A DNA stretch of 64,000 nt from a bacterium (GTDB lineage Bacteria; Zhuqueibacterota; Zhuqueibacteria; Residuimicrobiales; Krinioviventaceae). Positions 60,483-64,000 of the stretch are shown here, piece by piece. The stretch is taken from assembly GCA_029561455.1 (NCBI GenBank), contig JAKQIY010000013.1:62001-126000 (forward strand), read 5' to 3'. The first letter of the stretch is position 1; each line of letters opens with the position of its first letter. Position numbers and translations under genes: made by a program. The notes under the pieces are model-generated. The model was not told the origin of the DNA, searched no databases, and was given only the letters and a program-made list of their open reading frames with translations.

Positions 60483-63400
60483 TTATTTTACCAGCAGCAT
60501 TTTACGGTTATAAATATGCCGTGCACCACTTTTTTCAGTCACCGTCAGTTTGTAAAAATACACTCCGCTGGCAGCCAACAAGCCATTTTCGCGCACTCCG
60601 TTCCAGGCGACTGTATAATCTCCGGCAGCCTGTTCGTTGCTGCATAGTGTTTTCACTAATTGTCCCTGTATATTGATGATTTGCATTTCTACCCATGCCG
60701 TCACCGGCAGGCTATATGCAATTGTCGTAACCGGATTAAAGGGATTCGGATAATTCTGCGCCAGGGTAAAATTTTGCGGTCTTTCGCTATATGTATCATG
60801 GATCGCTGTTGTCCTGTTCATGGCCCAATCTACTACCGCATCGAACAGTTTCCAGCCATTAGCCGTCATTTGTCCGGTTATACCACTGTTGATAAAAAAG
60901 CCAGCCCGCCGCGCCGGGGCTGTCAGGCCGATCATTGTTGCCGCCTGTTCATAAACGAATATAGCGGCTTTACCGGCATCGCCCTGCCAGGCGGCAATGA
61001 TCCGGGCATTGTTATTGGGAACCGCAAAGGCCATCTCCAGTGGTGTAGTGGTTACCTGTACTGTCCCGGAGAAACCTGCCGATGCCGGGTGATCGGGTTG
61101 GATTATATTCAACGTCGTGTTACTGGTTACACCATAATCAACATTTTCTGTTGCGTTGGTCATGCCCATATCGTCAAACAGGTATGGATCGCACAGCAGA
61201 ACCGGAACGGCAACATTACGGAATTTGGTATTCACCGCGCCGGAATTGACGGACCCGGAGATCAGCACCAGGTTTTTACCGGCGGCATCTGCTGCGGTAA
61301 CTGTATTTTGCTCTTTCACCAAAACGATATAATCCCTGCTCAGCAGCCGTGTGCGGACAGCATTATCATCAGCGTCCAGGTTTGCGGAGGAAGTAACAAA
61401 TAAAATAGTTACAGGTCCTGCCGGCGGTTGCGGGGGAGTATACCGCACCGAATCGTCCATACCGGGCGAACCCATTTCATATTTGCTGGCGCGCCAGTTG
61501 GCGGCATTGTTCGGATTGGGGTTGGTATTGAAATTAACAGGAACCAGCGAATAGCCGTCGCCATCCGGACTGGTCGGCCAGGGAGATTTGTCATCGTAGG
61601 TTACCGAAAACAAAGAATTACCGGCCGGGTCTCGCAGGGTGATCTTTTCTCCGCCATTGTTCAGGTTACCGTCATAATTTGCAAAAGAGGTTATACCGTA
61701 TTTGCTGTAAAATTTACTGCTGTTTTTGCTTAGAACCACAAAACTGCCGGCGTCAAGAAATGCGCCGTTTGGGAAGGTGTAAGTAATTCCATCTGCAAAG
61801 GTAATTCCGGCGAGATTAATGCGGTCGTCGCCGGTGTTTTTAAGTTCAATGAATTCGTAATCATCGCCATCATTATTGCCGACAGCGGGCGGGTGATACA
61901 TGATCTCGGTTATTTTCAGATCGCCGCTTGACATGGGGGTATAAAAAGTGATATCCTGCAGAGGACTCCATTCAGAACCGTTTTTAATGCGGGACTTTAT
62001 GTGGGTGGAATTATTGATCGTTATATAAGCAGTAGTACCACCACTAACAGCATTGGGATGTACTGCGCCGCCGGCCTGGCGCGGATCGGCGCCATCCAGG
62101 GTATACATTATTTCACCGCTACCGTTGGGATTGGTTATAGTGACTACAAATCCCTTCGCTACATTACCGCCGTATTGATTAAACAGCGGCGGATCAAGGT
62201 TGGGATACAAACCGGCGGCCCTGAAATCATTGATAAAATAAGTAACATTATTTTGAATATTACTCAACACTTTATTTACCTGGTTTTGCCAGTCCGTGTG
62301 CGTAAATAGTTGCCCCGGTAAAATTGTCCGGTTATTATCATCCGCCCATCTTTTTTGATCGGCGCGTACCGCAGTGGAAATATGACCGGAATATTGTAAA
62401 AAACGATTTTGCGAGGCATCATCGCTTAGAATACCATATTGATACATTAGTTTATAGGCACAATCAGCAAACAAGATTTTAAATTCCGGACTGGTGATCA
62501 TGGCTCTCCACAACCGGGATGGAATGGCGCGGTAAGAGCGTCCGTTTGCCAGTGTCGGGTCGGTGAGATAGGGGCTGTAGCGGCTGTGTAAATACGATTG
62601 CGGGTCGTCATTTTCCAGCCAGGCTTTTTCCGCATCCCAGGCATAAAAGAAACCCGGGGCAGGAGAGAGGCCGTTTTTCATAACAAACACCCAGTTATTA
62701 TCCGGCCAGTCACCAACCGCATAATAATTTTGCAAAATCATGTATTCAGCGAATTTTTGTGCGTCCAGGTATTTTATTACATTCTGATAATCGACCAGAC
62801 CGGCAAGGTTTTCGCCAATGATTAAATCGAGTAAAACCTGGTAACGGGTGTCATCGCCGGTCAGCACTTCGCCGTCGTCATCGCTATCCGGATTGGATTT
62901 AACGATCAGCCAGTCATCCTGGCTGCCGCCATGATAATTGACCAGGTGATGCTCATCGGGCGATTCCGTGAGATTGTACAATCCCCAGTACAAACCGTTA
63001 ATGTACAAGTGGACGAATAAATTATGAGTCCCAAAACCGGATGCCAGCATTTGCGCATCGCGCACCATTATATCGCGGAAATAGATGTTAAAAGCAGGAT
63101 TATAGATCTTGCCGGTATAATTTTCCATATACCCTGCACGCAGGATCAGGGAATTAAATTCCGGAGCTGAATTTGTTGGCGATTGCAGAGCAGTTTGGAA
63201 AACGGGTTCATCGAGTTTGCTTGTGCCATATTCAGATTTAAAATCCAGTTTAAAGCTGCGTTTACGTGTGGTGGTAACCGGTTGGCTGCGGGGCTGAATA
63301 CCGCAATTCACCTGGAAATTACGGGTAGTATCGGCAAAGATCATTTCTATTGAACAGGCTTTTTCCCAGTCGTTATTATCATCATAACCGCCATTCGGAT

Positions 63401-63923
63401 AAACACCGTCAGCAGTAAACAGTTCATCCGGTTCCACCACCAGGGAAACTGTTGGTAACGCTAACAGCGCATCTTTGATCATTGTATTATTATCCGGGTA
63501 TTCCGGGTCCATTTCATAATCGGCGGCTATTGCGGAACCTAGATCTGTATACCATACGGCCGGGAAACCGGCCGGATTGCCGGGCTGATTGACAATATCA
63601 TCGGGAAAGATAAAGGTTTGCGTATCTACATCGCTGGGCTCCATGCCATTCATAACCGCAATTACCCGAACAATCGTGGTTTTATTAATAGACACAGGTT
63701 TTGTGTAGAGAGTACCATGTCCGGCAGACGGCGCGCTGCCGTCAAGGGTATAATATATAGAGGCTCCGGCAGTAGCTGTAGTTATAACCAGTTGAAACGG
63801 GGCTGAAAAATAGCCACGATCGACATTGAATTTTGTATCCCCGACCTGGGCGGCTGCTGCAATTTGCACGAACAGGAATAATAAAAGCACTGATACGAAT
63901 ATAACAGATTTGATTTTACCCAT
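60483..63923 (-). CDS. Large secreted CotH-kinase/lamin-tail protein with sorting tail
   Basis: 1146 residues with a signal peptide (to about 25). A chitobiase/hexosaminidase C-terminal-like Ig domain (about 40-105; GASIYYTLDGSAPS) precedes a CotH kinase domain (about 150-560): LYINGLYWGLYNLTESPDEH, an NYYAVGDWPDNNWVFVMKNG motif and FFYAWDAEKAW. A second Ig-like copy follows (EIMYTLDGADPRQ), then a lamin-tail domain (about 670-800; DLKITEIMYHPP, DYEFIELKNTGDDRINLAG). Next is an unnamed alpha/beta region (TILFVTSSANL) and the sorting/FlgD tail (LAQNYPNPFNPVTTIAYSLP). CotH proteins phosphorylate spore-coat or other surface proteins; here an exported enzyme is suggested. It may phosphorylate or bind surface proteins outside the cell. 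Confidence 0.88.
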   Translation of the reverse strand: MGKIKSVIFVSVLLLFLFVQIAAAAQVGDTKFNVDRGYFSAPFQLVITTATAGASIYYTLDGSAPSAGHGTLYTKPVSINKTTIVRVIAVMNGMEPSDVDTQTFIFPDDIVNQPGNPAGFPAVWYTDLGSAIAADYEMDPEYPDNNTMIKDALLALPTVSLVVEPDELFTADGVYPNGGYDDNNDWEKACSIEMIFADTTRNFQVNCGIQPRSQPVTTTRKRSFKLDFKSEYGTSKLDEPVFQTALQSPTNSAPEFNSLILRAGYMENYTGKIYNPAFNIYFRDIMVRDAQMLASGFGTHNLFVHLYINGLYWGLYNLTESPDEHHLVNYHGGSQDDWLIVKSNPDSDDDGEVLTGDDTRYQVLLDLIIGENLAGLVDYQNVIKYLDAQKFAEYMILQNYYAVGDWPDNNWVFVMKNGLSPAPGFFYAWDAEKAWLENDDPQSYLHSRYSPYLTDPTLANGRSYRAIPSRLWRAMITSPEFKILFADCAYKLMYQYGILSDDASQNRFLQYSGHISTAVRADQKRWADDNNRTILPGQLFTHTDWQNQVNKVLSNIQNNVTYFINDFRAAGLYPNLDPPLFNQYGGNVAKGFVVTITNPNGSGEIMYTLDGADPRQAGGAVHPNAVSGGTTAYITINNSTHIKSRIKNGSEWSPLQDITFYTPMSSGDLKITEIMYHPPAVGNNDGDDYEFIELKNTGDDRINLAGITFADGITYTFPNGAFLDAGSFVVLSKNSSKFYSKYGITSFANYDGNLNNGGEKITLRDPAGNSLFSVTYDDKSPWPTSPDGDGYSLVPVNFNTNPNPNNAANWRASKYEMGSPGMDDSVRYTPPQPPAGPVTILFVTSSANLDADDNAVRTRLLSRDYIVLVKEQNTVTAADAAGKNLVLISGSVNSGAVNTKFRNVAVPVLLCDPYLFDDMGMTNATENVDYGVTSNTTLNIIQPDHPASAGFSGTVQVTTTPLEMAFAVPNNNARIIAAWQGDAGKAAIFVYEQAATMIGLTAPARRAGFFINSGITGQMTANGWKLFDAVVDWAMNRTTAIHDTYSERPQNFTLAQNYPNPFNPVTTIAYSLPVTAWVEMQIINIQGQLVKTLCSNEQAAGDYTVAWNGVRENGLLAASGVYFYKLTVTEKSGARHIYNRKMLLVK

Positions 63924-64000
63924 GAATGATACTCACTTTTTATTAATTAAAATTTTTCAACCCGGTAATGGATAGAACACAAGCGGATAATTGGAATTGA

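Overview
The window looks like the chromosome of a Gram-negative, polysaccharide-degrading, uncultured-type bacterium of the wider FCB group (the style seen in Calditrichota, Ignavibacteriota, KSB1 and Marinimicrobia-like lineages). This rests on three things. Several secreted proteins end in an NYPNPFNP-type sorting/FlgD-like tail. A PorV-type outer-membrane protein sits beside a TonB receptor that has a carboxypeptidase-regulatory domain. Many lipoproteins, OmpA proteins and two-component proteins are present. The lineage is inferred; no rRNA or tRNA gene was seen, and no CRISPR array, phage or insertion sequence was recognised.

1-8.4 kb (+): a uptake/secretion locus. It holds the end of a LacI-type regulator, a TonB-dependent receptor, an exported FN3 protein, a PorV-like protein and an IPT/TIG lipoprotein, closed by a bidirectional terminator. 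8.5-21.7 kb is a mixed region: a degenerate sigma-54-activator-like protein, a ClpP whose triad Asp is Asn, a DoxX/Tat-like/aldo-keto-reductase-like fusion, a hybrid histidine kinase, a serine hydrolase, a PutP symporter, a cupin behind a sigma-54-like promoter, a Cys-cluster PAS kinase, a redoxin and a DUF3795 protein. 22.0-27.4 kb is a 1811-residue secreted protein with two PKD and six GEVED-type modules.

27.5-46 kb (mostly -): a tandem M16 peptidase pair, lspA next to a GH106-like lipoprotein, a GH144/glucoamylase-like secreted enzyme, a methyltransferase/ATP-grasp fusion, a TetR regulator, a CsgG/PEGA protein with an FN3 lipoprotein, a GNAT, a DUF1080 lipoprotein, a possible 46-residue small ORF behind a perfect 15-bp inverted repeat, and an OmpA protein with calcium-type repeats.

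46.3-50.6 kb (+) is the most interesting part: a tightly coupled six-gene operon. It encodes a coiled-coil protein, a helical plus longin-like protein, a Rab-like small GTPase with Ile at the Gln position, a sigma-54 activator with GAFTNA in place of GAFTGA, a membrane-anchored BON/OmpA protein and a small membrane coiled-coil protein. A 22-bp palindrome lies upstream and a sigma-54-like promoter lies inside. It looks like a split version of a long envelope protein that other bacteria encode next to a similar GTPase, so I propose a GTPase-controlled envelope system of unknown function.

50.8-64 kb: MntP, a beta-barrel protein, glycogen branching enzyme GlgB, a TraB-family membrane protein, a beta-propeller protein, a receiver lacking its acidic pair, a PRMT-like methyltransferase with a GNAT, an SDR oxidoreductase, and a large secreted CotH/lamin-tail protein with a sorting tail. 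All domain names come from reading motifs by eye; no search was run.
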